Positions 34,290-45,872 of a stretch of DNA of 64,000 bases are shown here, piece by piece (the stretch's first letter is position 1; every line of letters starts with the position of its first letter). Origin of the DNA: Tupaia tana (taxonomy: Eukaryota; Chordata; Mammalia; Scandentia; Tupaiidae); NCBI GenBank assembly GCA_026018925.1, contig JAKSZU010000005.1, positions 83,813,398 to 83,877,397 on the forward strand, read 5' to 3'. A model generated the notes under the pieces. It saw only the letters and a list, made by a program, of their open reading frames with translations. It did not search any database and was not told the DNA's origin. The translations under genes were made by a program, and so were the position numbers.

Positions 34290-34540
34290 ATCTAATAAAA
34301 TGCTACCAATTTTAAACCTACACATGCAAGCTGGCTATAGTTATGCAGGGATAATACAATGCTCCACGATGCTGAAGACAGGCGAGAAGGGCCTGTAATC
34401 ATGCCCTGAGGTTTCCCTGTGTGAGCACATGCCTGAGAGTTTGACTCACTGAAGCTGTGACTAGGTCGTGGCATGAAGACCCATCAGGGGGTTGTTCTCT
34501 TTCCCTGTCTAGCTGTCTCATAAAATAAATACACTTCTAA
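34290..34540 (+). mobile_element. SINE C-like, old
   Basis: GGCTATAGTTATGCAGGG is a weak box A region. The end has TTCTCTTTCCCTGTC and CATAAAATAAATACACTT, as in other C copies. Tentative. Confidence 0.4.
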
Positions 34541-34615
34541 AGAAAATACAACATAAAAAAGTCATAAAGTTATTAAAATAATTCATTAAGCAATAACTGA
34601 TTTCACTGAGTACTT

Positions 34616-34882
34616 TTCTTTTGAGAGATTTTCACAATAGGACACATGACCTCGCCAGAAAGACAGAAAGAGACAGAGAGACAGAAAACGAGAAATCGTC
34701 CCCTAAGAGGGATGGCCACGCCGCAATCCCTTTTCCTTCATTCTCCTCTCAAAATCTTGGATATGCACACACACGCGCCTGGTGTGAGTTTAAGCATCTG
34801 GGTCCTGGACTTGAACCACAGTCGACTACATAGGAGACCATAGGAGACCAGCGACATAGCCATTACACTAACTGCTGGTCCC
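34616..34882 (-). mobile_element. SINE A3 with 10 bp duplication
   Basis: Full length. TAGGAGACCA is repeated in tandem at 34831-34850 inside the head. There is almost no poly(A). Confidence 0.9.
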
Positions 34883-34954
34883 TGAGGATGGTTTTTGATG
34901 TATGCATGTGTGTGTAAATTAAAAGCTACAAAATGATATTTAAATTATGAATTT

Positions 34955-34963
34955 CTGTGTATA

Positions 34964-34999
<36 letters not shown>

Positions 35000-35250
35000 C
35001 ATACACATAGTTATACTCTATATGCAATATTTTGTTTTATATTTATATATAGCTACATATACATATACTATAGTGATATATTTAGTTATATATAGCTATA
35101 TACTATACACTATAATTATATACTATATAGTCAGTGAAATATATATATATGTGTGTATTTATTATTTATTTATATATATTTATCTTTATATATATTATAT
35201 ATATATATACTATATATATATAATATATATATAATATATAATACCCATCA
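34955..35250. repeat. Long (AT)n-rich satellite
   Basis: About 290 bp of TA, TATATAG and TATTTA units, with several self-complementary stretches. The 95-codon frame of Tyr and Ile is an artefact. Confidence 0.9.
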
Positions 35251-36164
35251 ATCCAGCTAGGCATCTCTTTTTTTAATTAACAGATTTTATTGCTTTATGT
35301 TCAGAAAACCTAACACGTATGGATTTTATCCATTTGAAAGGTATTAAAATTTTTTCTCTTGCTTATTATGTCCTTTTCCTTTGTTCTATGTGCTCTCCAG
35401 ATTATAAACATTTACTTGATTTTATTTAGTTTAGGTGTTGTAATTTTCAATAATCTTTTTGCATAATTTTGCCTAATGAAATTTCCTGAGAATTTGTTAA
35501 AATTTTATCTACCAATTACAAATTTATCCTTATAATTTAGGCAGTTATTGCTTTCTGTATTCTGAGCTCTCTGTGTGTATGTGTATGGGGAACTAAACTG
35601 ATTATGAAAGCTTAATTTTTTTGTATGTATCATTTACATCTCTTCATATCACCACTTAATTCTATCTTGTTTCATATTAAAAGCTCTGCCTAAATTTCTT
35701 TGGTTTATGATACCCTGAATATTTTTTAAGCTCCTTAATTTTTCCCTATTTTTGTAAAATGTTTGCCTTACTATGTTTTTTAGACAAGTTGTTGATAGAT
35801 GTGTGTGTGTGTGTGTGTGTGTGTGAATTCTTTCATGATTTCATGGTATGGCTTATATCCACTTGTGATGATTTTGATGTAGCATATTTTTCTTTCTTAT
35901 ATATTTTTTCAATGTGCAGTATGCTACTTTTTTTCTTGGTTTTTCCTTTCCTTTTATTGGAAAAATACACTATTTTGTAGCTTTGAAAATCATGTCTTCT
36001 ATAATAATTTTTCTTATACATAGAAAATCTTTTTGTGTAAACTTCATTTTTATGAGGATTATGGAAAGGTGAAGCAAAAACTCTGTGGCTATTCAGAATT
36101 GTCAAAGGAGATGAATAGTAACGCCTAGTCAGAGATAGGTGAAACTCAAAGTTGTTCTAAAGTA
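35251..36164. other. T-rich, unassigned, with (GT)n
   Basis: A (GT)13 run lies at 35801-35826. The T-rich 35.25-35.75 kb could be decayed reverse-strand LINE, but I saw no diagnostic words. Confidence 0.4.
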
Positions 36165-36300
36165 ATGTTCTTATTTTATAGATACGAAAAGCAAGGTCCA
36201 GGGTAGTTAAGTGACTCATCTAAGATCACACACCAGGTAATAGTACAGCTGGTACCAATAAAGAAATCTAACTGTTCTAGTCCACTACATAATTCACCAC
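36165..36300 (-). mobile_element. MIR SINE, reverse strand
   Basis: CTTATTTTATAGATACGAAA, AGGTCCAGGGTAGTTAAGTG, ACTCATCTAAGATCACACA and AATAGTACAGCTGG follow the reverse MIR core. Confidence 0.8.
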
Positions 36301-36540
36301 AGCCCACTTAAGCCCAAATGTTGAAGAACTCAGTTCTAGCATTATTACCTCTTGCAAATGACTCCTGATATGGTAAGCCAGAAGCCTTTCTTCATTATAT
36401 TTATTAACCAAAATATATCATTCTATTAATCTGGTCTCAATGTCTTTTTTCCCCCAATCAGAAAGCCCCCTAAATGATTACCTCATTTCTTCCCACTGCT
36501 TTGAAAAACCAATATGATATTCAATAGACTATATTTTTAT

Positions 36541-36804
36541 TTATTTTATTTATTTATTTTTTTTTGGAGAGGTTTTTGCTATAAGGTGCGTGCGCTCACC
36601 AAAAAGACAGAGAGACAGAAAGTGAGAAATCACCTCTGGGGGAATGGTCACACCACAATCCCTTTTCTTCCATTCTCCTTTCGGGATCTTGGGCACACAC
36701 GCACACACGCCCGGCATGAGTTTAAGCCATCAGGTCAGGGACTCGAACTGCAGTCAACTACATGGGAGTCCAGAAACATAGCCATTACACCAACTGCTGG
36801 TCCC
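36541..36804 (-). mobile_element. SINE A3, exact 19 bp TSD
   Basis: Full length, with a T-rich (TTTA)n tail at the left. TCAATAGACTATATTTTTA is repeated exactly at 36521-36539 and 36805-36823. Head ends CAACTGCTGGTCCC. Confidence 0.95.
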
Positions 36805-36847
36805 TCAATAGACTATATTTTTAAATGTTCATTGATTCAATGAATCT

Positions 36848-37024
36848 GTGTATTTCATGAGCTAAATAGTGTCTCCTCAAAATTCTTATATTGCAACTCA
36901 AATCCCCAGTTTCTCAGAAAATGTGACTTATTTGGATATAAGGCCTTTGCAGAGGTAATTAAAATGAGACTGTTAATATGGATACTATCTAATCTAAATG
37001 GTGTCATTATAAAAAGGGGTTAAG
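36848..37024 (+). mobile_element. MLT1-type LTR, 5' part
   Basis: TGAGCTAAATAGTGTCTCC, AACTCAAATCCCCAG, AAAATGTGACTTATTTGG, GGCCTTTGCAGAGGTAATTA and TTATAAAAAGGGGTTAAG follow the LTR start. The 3' part lies at 40972-41180; everything between was inserted later. Confidence 0.8.
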
Positions 37025-37025
37025 T

Positions 37026-37257
37026 GGCTGGATGGTAACAATAACTCAGTGCTCTGTGAGGCTGACCTACATGGCAAGTTTCTGGGTTTGCATCCTAAGA
37101 TCTCCCTGGAAATTCCTGGCAAGGTCATGTTCAAGATGAGTGGCAGGAGGATCCTGTTGGGAACCTGTCTTTCTCTTTCTCCCTCTCTCTGTATTTTGCA
37201 CTCTCTTTCTCCCTCTCTCTGTATTTTGCACTCATGGAAGAAACAAATAAACTTTAA
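37026..37257 (+). mobile_element. SINE C, best copy
   Basis: Head GGCTGGATGGTAACAATAAC, TGTGAGGCTGACCTACATGG, box-B-like GGGTTTGCATCC, then a CT-rich end in which a 34 bp unit with CTCTGTATTTTGCACTC is repeated twice (37169-37232), and CATGGAAGAAACAAATAAAC. This copy defines the family in the window. Confidence 0.7.
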
Positions 37258-37275
37258 AAATAGTCTTTGTAATCC

Positions 37276-40200
37276 TCAAAAATACACAAACTCATGAAAA
37301 CTAAATAGCCTACTCCTGAATTACTACAACTACTGAAGAAATTAAGATTGAAATAAAACAGATTCATGGAAGCCAATGACAATGAGAACACGAGTTTCCA
37401 TAATCTTTGGGACACTGCCAAAGAAGTATAAGAGGGAAATTCACAGCTATTAGTGCACATAAGAAGAAGATGGAAAGAAGGCAAATTGATCACCTAACAT
37501 CACTCCTAAGAGAATTGGAAAAGCAACAGTAAAATAAAAATGAAACAGAAAACTCCAGAGGAAAACAAATAATAAAGATCTGAGCAGAAATAAATGAAAT
37601 AGAAAATAAGTGAACTAGACAGAAAATAAATGAAAGTAAAAGCTGGTTCTTTGAAAAGATAAACAAAACTGATACATCACTAGCTGATTTTTAAGAAGAA
37701 GAGAGAAAGGAACCAGGTAAATCAAATTTGCAATGAAGCTGGCAATCTAACAACAGACATATTAGAAATACAAAACATCATTAGAGGATATTACGAACAA
37801 CTATACACCAAAAAGAAAAAAAAACACAAGACAGTTTGGATGTGATGGACAAATTCCTGGACACATATAATCTGCCAAGATTGAGCCAGGAAGATATAAA
37901 GTCTGAATAGACCCATAATAAGCCAGGAGCTTTCATCATTAATAAATAACCTCCCAGTAAAGAAAAGCCCTGGTCCTGATGGCTTCACCTCTGAATTCTA
38001 CACAACTTTTAAAGAAGAGTTAGTCCCCATTCTGTTAACTTATTTCTAAAGATCCAAAAGGGTGAAACTCCCTGAAATTCATTTGTGAAGCCACCATCAT
38101 CCTTATCCTAAAAATAGATAAGGACAGGACAAGGAAGGAAAACTATAGACCAATATCTCTGATGAATATAGATTTAAAAATTCTCAACAAGATCCTGGCA
38201 AATTGTATCCAACAACATATTAAAAAGATTATACATCATGACCAGGTAAGCTTTATTCCTGGGATGCAGCATTGGTTCAACATACGTAAAACCATAAATG
38301 AAATACATCATATTAACAGAAAGAAGGAAAAAAAAAAACATATGGTCATATCAATGGATGCAGAAAAAGCATTTGATAAAATGCAACATCCCTTCATGAT
38401 CAAGACTCTCAGCAAAATTGGCATAGAAGGGCCATTTCTCATAAAAGCTATCTATGAAAAACCCCATAGCTAACACCATCCTAAATGGAGAAAAGCTGAA
38501 AGCGTTTCCACTAAAAACTGGTACAAGGATACCCACTTTCTCCACTCCTTTTCCATATAGTACTGGAAGTCCTTGCCAACGTAACCACAAAAAAGAATAA
38601 AATAAAAGGCATTCAAATAGGGAAAAAAAATAAGAGGTGAAACTATCTCTATTTTCAGATAGTATTCATAGAAGACCCAATGATATCCATAGAAAAATTC
38701 CCTGAAGTAATACATGAATACAGTAAAGTTGCAGGATACAAAATAAACATAGAGAAATCGATAATATTTTTATGTATTAACAGCAGGCAGACTGAAATAG
38801 AACTGATAAAAGTAATTCCATTTCCATAGCCACAAAAATTGTAAGATACCTAGGAATAAATCTAACCAAAGAAGTTCAAGACCTCCACAAGGAAAACCAT
38901 GAGAAGCTAAAAAAAGAAACTGAAAATGACACAAAAAAGTGGAAGGACAGCCCATGTTCCTGGATTGGAAGAAGTAATATAATCAATATGGCAATTCTTC
39001 CCAAATTAATCTATATATTTAATGTAATCCCATAGTGCCAGAAACATTCTTCACAGATCTAGAAAAGACAATCATACAATTTGTTTGGAATAATAAAAGA
39101 CCTCATACTGCCAAAGCAATCCTGCACAAGAAGAGTGGAGTGGGTAGCATCTCAATCTCTAACCCAAAAATATACTACAAAGCTGTTGAAATCAAAACAG
39201 CATGATAGTGGCACAGAAACAGACAAGTGGACCAATGGAACAGAATGGAGTCCCCAGAAATAAATACCCAGACATGCAGCCGATTTTTGACAGAGTACCA
39301 GTCAATCCAGTGGGAAAAATAAAACCTCTTTAGTAAATGGTGCTGGAAAAACAGAATATTTACCTGCAGAAAGATGAAACTGAACCCCTACCTTTCACTA
39401 TTGACAAAAATAAATTCAAAGTGGATCATAGATCTAAACCTAAGATCTCAAGCTATAAAATTGCTGCTAGAAAACACTGGGGAACTCTGGGAGACATCGA
39501 GGTAGGCAAAGACTTCTTAAATAAGACCCCCAAAAGACAGTCAATAATCTCAAAAATAAACAAGTGAGATTACATCAGATTAAGAAGTTTCTGCATGGCA
39601 AAGGACACAGTAATTAATGTGAATCGACAGCCTTCAAAATGGGAAAAGATTTTTGTAATCCATGGATCAGATAAGGGACTGTTAACTATAATACATAAGG
39701 AACTCAAGCAGCTGTCCCAAAAAAAGATGATTAACTCTATTAAAATATAGGAGAATAATTTGAAAATAAAAAAAAAACATTTTGGAAAGAAGACATGCAA
39801 ATAGCCAAACAGCATATGAAAAAATGCTCAGCATCCCTCATTGTATGGGAGATGCAGATCAAAACCACAATGAGATACCACCTAATCCCAGTCAGAATGA
39901 CTAAGGTTTAAAAAAATGAAAAATGATAAATGCTGGTGGGGGTTTGGTGAAAGGGGTACTCTCCTACACTGCTGGTGGAAATGTGAATTGGTCCAGCCAC
40001 TGTGGAGAACAATTTGGAGATTCCTCAAAGATCTACAAATAGAACTACCATATGATCCAGCAATCCCACTCCTTGGTATCTACCCAAAAGACAGAAGAAT
40101 TTTTAATCAGAAAAGTGCTTACACATAGATGTTTATTGCAGGATTATTCACAATTGCTAAGACATGGAACCAACCCAAATGGCCATGAGCAGATGATTGG

Positions 40201-40681
40201 ATTGAAAAAGTATGCACATACATTCTACATAATATTACTCAGCCATATAAAACAACAAGACCCTGGCTTTTGACAGACAATGGAAGAATATGGGAGATTT
40301 ACTACTGAGTGAAGCAATCCAGGCTGTGAAGGAGAGACATAGTATGTCTCCACTTACTATATACCTACTGTCCACATTCTGTGGCTGAAACTGAATGACT
40401 AAAGCTTATAGAAACTTAGTAAATTATTGTGAATATCAGATACAGTGTGGGAAGAGGGCAGGTAAAGGAGTAGAGTCTGAGGAAGGACATTAACAAGAAA
40501 AATAGAGAGGCAAGGCATTTATGGGACAAAGAAATGGATTATTATCAATTGAAGATAACTTGATAGTATTGCCAATTGGACTGGTGAGAAATGTACACAT
40601 GTTGGAATATTAACTTTGTGACCTAAGTAAAATGAGATTGAATGTATAAAAGAAATTGAAATAAAAATAAATAAATGAAAA
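37276..40681 (+). mobile_element. 5'-truncated L1, 3.4 kb, dead
   Basis: It begins within ORF2, downstream of the endonuclease, and continues through the RT and C-terminal regions and the 3' UTR to an A-rich tail. The RT region shows FIPGMQ and [12 protein letters not shown] (38162-38473). The catalytic FADD motif reads FSDS at 38652-38663, and there are many stops. TAGTCTTTGTAATCC (37261-37275) and AAGTCTTTGTATATCC (40684-40699) are a decayed TSD. Confidence 0.93.
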
Positions 40682-40699
40682 AGAAGTCTTTGTATATCC

Positions 40700-40968
40700 A
40701 ACAGGTGACATAGAGGTTAAGGCATCTTGATTCCACATGGCCAACTCTGCAATTTAATCCTGGATCTAATGGCTTAAAAATTGCACAGGGAGATTACATT
40801 CATTACATATACATTCATACCTAAAGTAACAAAGTGAGAATGGAGGAAAAGGGATTGTGGTGTGACATTCCTCTTTGGGAGGTGATTTCTCACGTTCTCC
40901 CTTTCTCTCTTTTTCTGTCTCTCTTCAATGATTAAACATGCCCTTAAGCAAAAACAAACAAACAAACA
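40700..40968 (+). mobile_element. SINE A0 with (CAAA)n tail
   Basis: CAACAGGTGACATAGAGGTT head, TTAATCCTGGATCTAATGGC, GGAGGAAAAGGGATTGTGG, then a CT-rich stretch and (CAAA)n. It sits directly after the L1 tail. Confidence 0.75.
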
Positions 40969-40971
40969 AAC

Positions 40972-41180
40972 AAAAACTCAACAGACAAAGGCATCAGGAC
41001 ACACAGAGAGGCTCCAGGGGTGTGTGAAAACAGAGAAAAGACTCTATGAGAATACATGGTGATGAGCGAAAGAGCCAGTCCAACTCCTTGACCTTAGATT
41101 TATAGCCCCTCAAAACATATTTAAGTCACCCACTTTGCCATATTTTGTTATGGCAGTCTTAGCAAAGTGATATGAAGGGA
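40972..41180 (+). mobile_element. MLT1-type LTR, 3' part
   Basis: GGCATCAGGACACACAGAG, CCTTGACCTTAGATTTATAG, CTTTGCCATATTTTGTTATGG, here in two words CTTTGCCATATTT and TGTTATGG, and CAGTCTTAGCAAAGTGATATG match the LTR end. It completes the 5' part at 36.85 kb. Confidence 0.75.
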
Positions 41181-41184
41181 TTTC

Positions 41185-41290
41185 AATAAATTTTACTTTT
41201 TTTGGTGCAAAAGTTTTTTGAAATCCTTACATAGTTTTTTATAGTATGCATTTTCAATCAACTTTTTGAGGATATTTGTATAATATGACT
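41185..41290 (-). repeat. Old interspersed repeat
   Basis: Reversed, ATGCATACTATAAAAAACTA, GGATTTCAAAAAACTTTTGC and ACCAAAAAAAGTAAAATTT match 22985-23375. I do not know the family name. Confidence 0.5.
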
Positions 41291-41393
41291 CTTAAAATTT
41301 GAATTAAATAGAATTTTAATTTTTCTATCTCATAATTTCTTTTAGGAAGAGACAAATGGAATATTTTAAAATCATTTTTTGATTCTTCATTAA

Positions 41394-41633
41394 GGACCAG
41401 CCAATGGCATAATTGTCATGCCATTGGACTCTCACATAGTCAACTACGGTTCAATTCCTGGACCTGGTGACTTAAAACTCATGCCAGGCACATGTGTGTT
41501 CATGCCCAAGATCCCAGGAGGAGACAGTTTTGCGGTGTGGCCATCCCCCATGGGGAGAGATTTCTCACTTTCTGTCTCTCTGGCAATTGCATTGCACCCT
41601 ATGGCAAAAAACTCTTAAAGAAAAAAAAAAAAA
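41394..41633 (+). mobile_element. SINE A
   Basis: Head GGACCAGCCAATGGCATAAT, TTAAAACTCATGCC, a shortened middle (GGAGGAGACAGTTTTGCGG), CT-rich stretch and CCCTATGGCAAAAAACTC plus poly(A). Moderately old. Confidence 0.88.
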
Positions 41634-41639
41634 AGTTTT

Positions 41640-42340
41640 AAAGGAAGTCATTTATTGTTCCAGAAAGGTATTATACTCAGTCATGCTAATCTGTGTAAGA
41701 GAAAGTAGATGTGTGAAGAAAAATCATAAGAAAACTTTGCTTCCTAAACCCAATAAAATTAAAGACTATCGCACATTTCGCTGTATCTTTAAGAACTTAA
41801 GATAATAATTCTCCCTTGCTTATTTTTCTTTTTCTAAGTCATTAATAGTTGACAGTAGATCATTATTTGAACAAAGTCTCAGCAGTGAACAATTTTGGGT
41901 CTTCTTAATTTTAATAGATCATCTATTATTTAATACTTAGCCCTCCAAGTATTATATTATATAGGGTCCTAATGAGATAAATCTTTTGCTAGAAACTATG
42001 AATGTAGATGCTCTTTCTCTAACCTAAAGAAGCGGAATATTGAATAGGCTAAAGTATACTTTTTAATATGAAGCAATGACTCAGCTAATCTGCAGAGTTC
42101 CTGACCCTGCAGTTGCTGGGAAATGTGGAGAAGCACAGTGGGAATATGAAAGAAGTATGGAAATCTCTACTATTTCACAAATTCATTGAGACCTCATTAA
42201 AGTAATAGCAAAAGAATGAACAAAAGTGTGAGGAGTATATGCATTACTATAATTTTTATGTAAGACATTTAAGGGATAAAAACTTTATTTGATTGAAAGC
42301 AATTAAGCTAAATGAAAATTAATTAAATAAAAATTAGTCA
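41640..42340. other. Unassigned
   Basis: No element was recognised. Confidence 0.4.
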
Positions 42341-42342
42341 TG

Positions 42343-42462
42343 GGACCAGAGGATGGTGTATTTGTTACGTTGCTGGATTCCAATAAAATCAACCACTATT
42401 TGAGTCCTGGGCCTGGCAGCTTAAAAACTCACACTGAGCTTGTGTGAGTGCATGCAAATTCT
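42343..42462 (+). mobile_element. SINE A, 3' part missing
   Basis: GGGACCAGAGGATGGTGTAT head to TTGTGTGAGTGCATGC, then it ends. The middle, CT-rich stretch and tail are gone, which points to later deletion rather than truncated insertion. Confidence 0.8.
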
Positions 42463-43119
42463 TAAAGAAGTACTAAAAAGCAAATATTCAAATCAGTTGC
42501 CTATAAAAAGCCAGTCAGTGGGAGTGGTCATTCATCTCAGGTTCAAGCAAGAAATAAAGACTGTATAGAAATTTGAAAACAATAATAATTAAAAATAATA
42601 ATTAACAGGAAGTACACAGTAAAACTACCTGCTAATCTTTATTTCTGTAAATGGCCATCTGTTTTCTTTAAGCACAGCTAATTCTAAATAACATAATTTA
42701 TGAAGCATTTCTCCCATGCACTGTCAACTCTGAATTCTGTACTGTCACTTATTAAATATTTCTCAAGGGAAGAAAAGTATTTTGTTGTTCTACATGATTT
42801 TAAAAAATGTGCATACTGTTGTATTTTAATTATTTATATAATAATTATATATAATAGCACAGTTTCATTAATTCTGCTTTAATTGACATTGATTTCTACA
42901 TGCAGTTCAATGGGAAGAAATTTTAGCATGAAATTATCCTTTGCCCCATAAAGATTCAGCTACATAGGCATGCTTTGAAAGTAAATTTGGAAGGAATAAG
43001 ATCATCGTTCTTTTCCGTTTTTATCCGTGGCCACTGTGCTGCTATGCATTCCTTTGTTAAAACAACGTCTCTGAAATAAGCTACGAAAGCCCAGAACCTA
43101 AGGTATGTTACCTAATATC
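42463..43119. other. Unassigned, with short tandem copy
   Basis: CAGAACCTAAGGTAT occurs at 43092-43106 and 43119-43133, a small local duplication. Nothing else was recognised. Confidence 0.5.
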
Positions 43120-43137
43120 AGAACCTAAGGTATTTTA

Positions 43138-43329
43138 CTTTTTTTTCCTTTATAAAGATTTATTTATTTAATTTTATTTATTTATTATACTTTTTTTTTT
43201 TTTAATGACCAGAGAAAGACAAAGAGAAAGAGAAGGAAAGTGAGAAAGCAAACCATCAGGTCCACGACTTAAACCATGATCAGCCATATAGGAGTTCAAC
43301 ACCTTAAGCTCCATGCCTCTGTTGGCCCC
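43138..43329 (-). mobile_element. SINE B1, TSD
   Basis: AT-rich left end with AAAGATTTATTTATTT, GACCAGAGAAAGACAAAG, head ending GTTGGCCCC. AGAACCTAAGGTATTTT (43120-43136) and AGACCTAAGGTACTTT (43330-43345) are the TSD. Confidence 0.88.
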
Positions 43330-43694
43330 AGACCTAAGGTACTTTAATTCTATCACTTTATGTTCCCACTATGAATGTTTGTATAAGCCATTCAAAACAA
43401 GGAAGCAGTGAACATCTAAGAAAAAAAAAAATATATATATATATATAGGAAGAGGAAAAGTTAGATATACATAAAATTTTACTTAAATTTGAAAAACACC
43501 TACAATTAAAGACTATTCCTTTAAATTGTAAATTTTTAGAAGTTACAGAATGGATCAACAAGATCATGACTATTTAAACAATAATATTGCTGTAGGGAAG
43601 AAATAGAAGAAACCACTGATAGTCAAATATATATGGTGCATCATTAGTTCATTGTGAGCAGGATTTACTCTAAGTTGTTTATTATCTTATTTTA

Positions 43695-43938
43695 ATTCCA
43701 CAGAGGGCATATGCACTTGCTAGACAGAGACAGAGAGAGAGAGAGAGAAGGAATATGACAGAGCATCCCCCACATGAGACAGTCACATTGCAATCTTCCC
43801 TCCTCTATTCTCCCCTTGAGCTTGTTGGCATTTGCACATACGCTCCACATGTTCTCCAAGATACCATGTCTGTGATTTTAATCACACGGTAGGCCATGTG
43901 AGATGCAGCTATTTTCATCACCACACCATCAGTTAGCG
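43695..43938 (-). mobile_element. SINE A0
   Basis: GGGCATATGCACTTGC, GA-rich stretch, GAGACAGTCACATTGCAATC, CATGTTCTCCAAG and a head ending ATCAGTTAGC. Strongly diverged. Confidence 0.7.
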
Positions 43939-44084
43939 TTGACTTGTTCTGCTAACCTACTTAATTTAACAAAATAATTTTCAGCACTATTACGTGTGTG
44001 TGTGTTTGTATTTTGTTGTTGGTTTTGGTTTTTAGCACCATTACTTTTGATTACTTGCTTTTGGCTAACTTGAGATTTTCAGTA

Positions 44085-45020
44085 TACTTTTTTTTTTTAA
44101 AGTATTAGATGTACAGAAAAATGGAAAATATAATATAAAGAATACTCATATAATCCACACCGTTTCCACTATTACTAGCATTTTACATTAGTATAATGTG
44201 TCTATAGTAATTTCTGAAATATTTTTACTACATTATTATGTAAAGCTCACATGTTACTTCTTTTTCCTTAGTTTTCCCCAATATTACCATACAGGAACTC
44301 ATCCAGAATACCATATATTCAACTGTCATATCATGGTTCCTTTGGACTGTGACAGTTTCTCAGAGTTCCTATTTTGATAACCTGGACAATGTCAAGGAGT
44401 ACTGGTCAGGTGTTTTATAGGCTGTTCCTCTCCTGGAATTTGCTGCTTATCTTATGGTTAAACTGGAGTTAGGGTTTCAGGGAGAACAACATCTAATTTA
44501 AAATGTCACTTTTAACACATTAGACCAAGGATAAATACTATCAGCTTTACTCATAACTTCTGAAATTGACTAGTGCCTTACGAGAGGGTGTTTGCCACGT
44601 TTGTCCATTTAAAAATCTTCCTGTTTCACTCTTTTCTATGTAATTCTCTATCAAAGGAAATCACTGTGCTCAATCCACACTCAGAGACTAGAGAGTTAGG
44701 TTCCCCTTCTTTGAGCATGAAGTATTTGTGTATTATAATTTGGGGGGAAGTTAGCATGGGACATGGGGGATCTATTTTTTTCTATTACTTATTTCAATAT
44801 TTTTTCATATCCGTATGGAACAATAAATACTCATTTTATACCTTGAGTTATAATGTAATACTACTTTATTTTGTTGGACAAATTGTTTCTGCTTTGACCA
44901 TGGTGATTTTTATCAGTTGACCCCATACATCTCTGGCATACCACTAATTTTTGTAAATTGTATTTGTTTTTGAACACTGCTTCATTGTACAGCAAGGTAT
45001 TTCAGGTCTACCTTATACGA
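44085..45020 (-). mobile_element. Old L1M-type 3' UTR, long
   Basis: GTTTTCCCCAATATTACC, GGACTGTGACAGTTTCTCAG, GAGTACTGGTCAGGTGTTTTA, here as GAGTACTGGTCAGGTG and TTTTA, GAGTTATAATGTAATACTAC, and GACAAATTGTTTCTGC match in order the reverse strand of an old mammalian L1 3' region. The 115-codon frame is chance. Confidence 0.75.
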
Positions 45021-45067
45021 ACGGGCTTCAAATAGTTTGTGTAAAATGGAAGTAAACTATTAATTTA

Positions 45068-45292
45068 ATGGTATAATGGTAAAGCGCTCAAGGAAAGCCA
45101 GATCCCACAGAGTGATAATGATTTAAATCCATGGTTCCCTGGTTCTTAAACGGACTGGGCATCTGAGTGCTCAGTATCTGACTGACTGGAGGACTGGAGG
45201 TAGGGGGATTAGGAAGTAAGCAGACCCGGTGGAAGGCATTCATTTTGCTCTCTGTATGTCATGTAATCCTACATGATCTATTATGCAAAAAA
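45068..45292 (+). mobile_element. SINE C-like
   Basis: TTAATGGTATAATGGTAAAG is a clear box-A-type head; then TCAAGGAAAGCCAGATCCCA, a box-B-like word and an A-rich end. It shares words with the copy at 30.02 kb. Confidence 0.55.
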
Positions 45293-45344
45293 GAAAAAAA
45301 AAATATGAGTTTATTTTGGTACAAAAAGTTAAAATTCATGCATA

Positions 45345-45700
45345 TTTTTTAAAATAAACATTTCCTCTAACTATGCAATTATATTGTTTTCCTTCTTTCC
45401 TCTTCCTTTTGATTTCCTCTCTGGCACCCTCTCCCATTTCCCATCCTCTTCTAGCACTGTCTTGAGTATCACCATTACTCTCCATGCTTTTATACCTTCC
45501 AGTCTTTAAGTTTCTACCATAGAGTGCAGGCATTTGGCATATATTGAATGGGGACATAAAACCATTTAAGGGATACAAAAATAAAAAATATCCACTGATG
45601 ACAATATATAAAGTAATATCTTTGACTTAACCAATATACAATGTGAAAAGTCACTTGGTATTCTGTAATGATTGACAGTGATTGAATATAAAAACATTTT
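45345..45700. mobile_element. L1 3' end with 5' inversion (twin priming)
   Basis: 45345-45557 is L1 ORF2-end/3' UTR in reverse (CTCTCCATGCTTTTATACC, also in the 7.7 kb copy). At about 45560 it switches to forward 3' UTR (TTTAAGGGATAC, GATTGAATATAAAAAC). The two parts are neighbours in the source L1, as twin priming produces. Confidence 0.8.
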
Positions 45701-45707
45701 TTAAAAA

Positions 45708-45872
45708 ATCAGGCATGTGTGTGTGCATGCCCAAAATCCCAAAAGGAGACTGAAGGAAAGATATTGTGGCGTGACTATCCCCCCTAAGGGGGTGATTTCT
45801 CACTTTCTGTCTTTCTGTCTCTCTGGCTTTCGGGTGCACACCTGAGTCCTATAGTAAAAATCTCTCTTAAAC
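45708..45872 (+). mobile_element. SINE A, head missing
   Basis: Starts at CAGGCATGTGTGTGTGCATG, directly after the A-tail of the L1. The whole tRNA-like head is absent. The rest runs to TCCTATAGTAAAAATCTCTC. Confidence 0.85.

Noticed and set aside
34947-35234. A 95-codon Tyr/Ile-rich frame
   Set aside because: It is translation of an (AT)n satellite.
38162-38473. A 103-codon frame with reverse-transcriptase features, as a possible gene
   Set aside because: It is part of the decayed L1 at 37276-40681. The catalytic FADD motif further on reads FSDS and the surrounding frame is broken.
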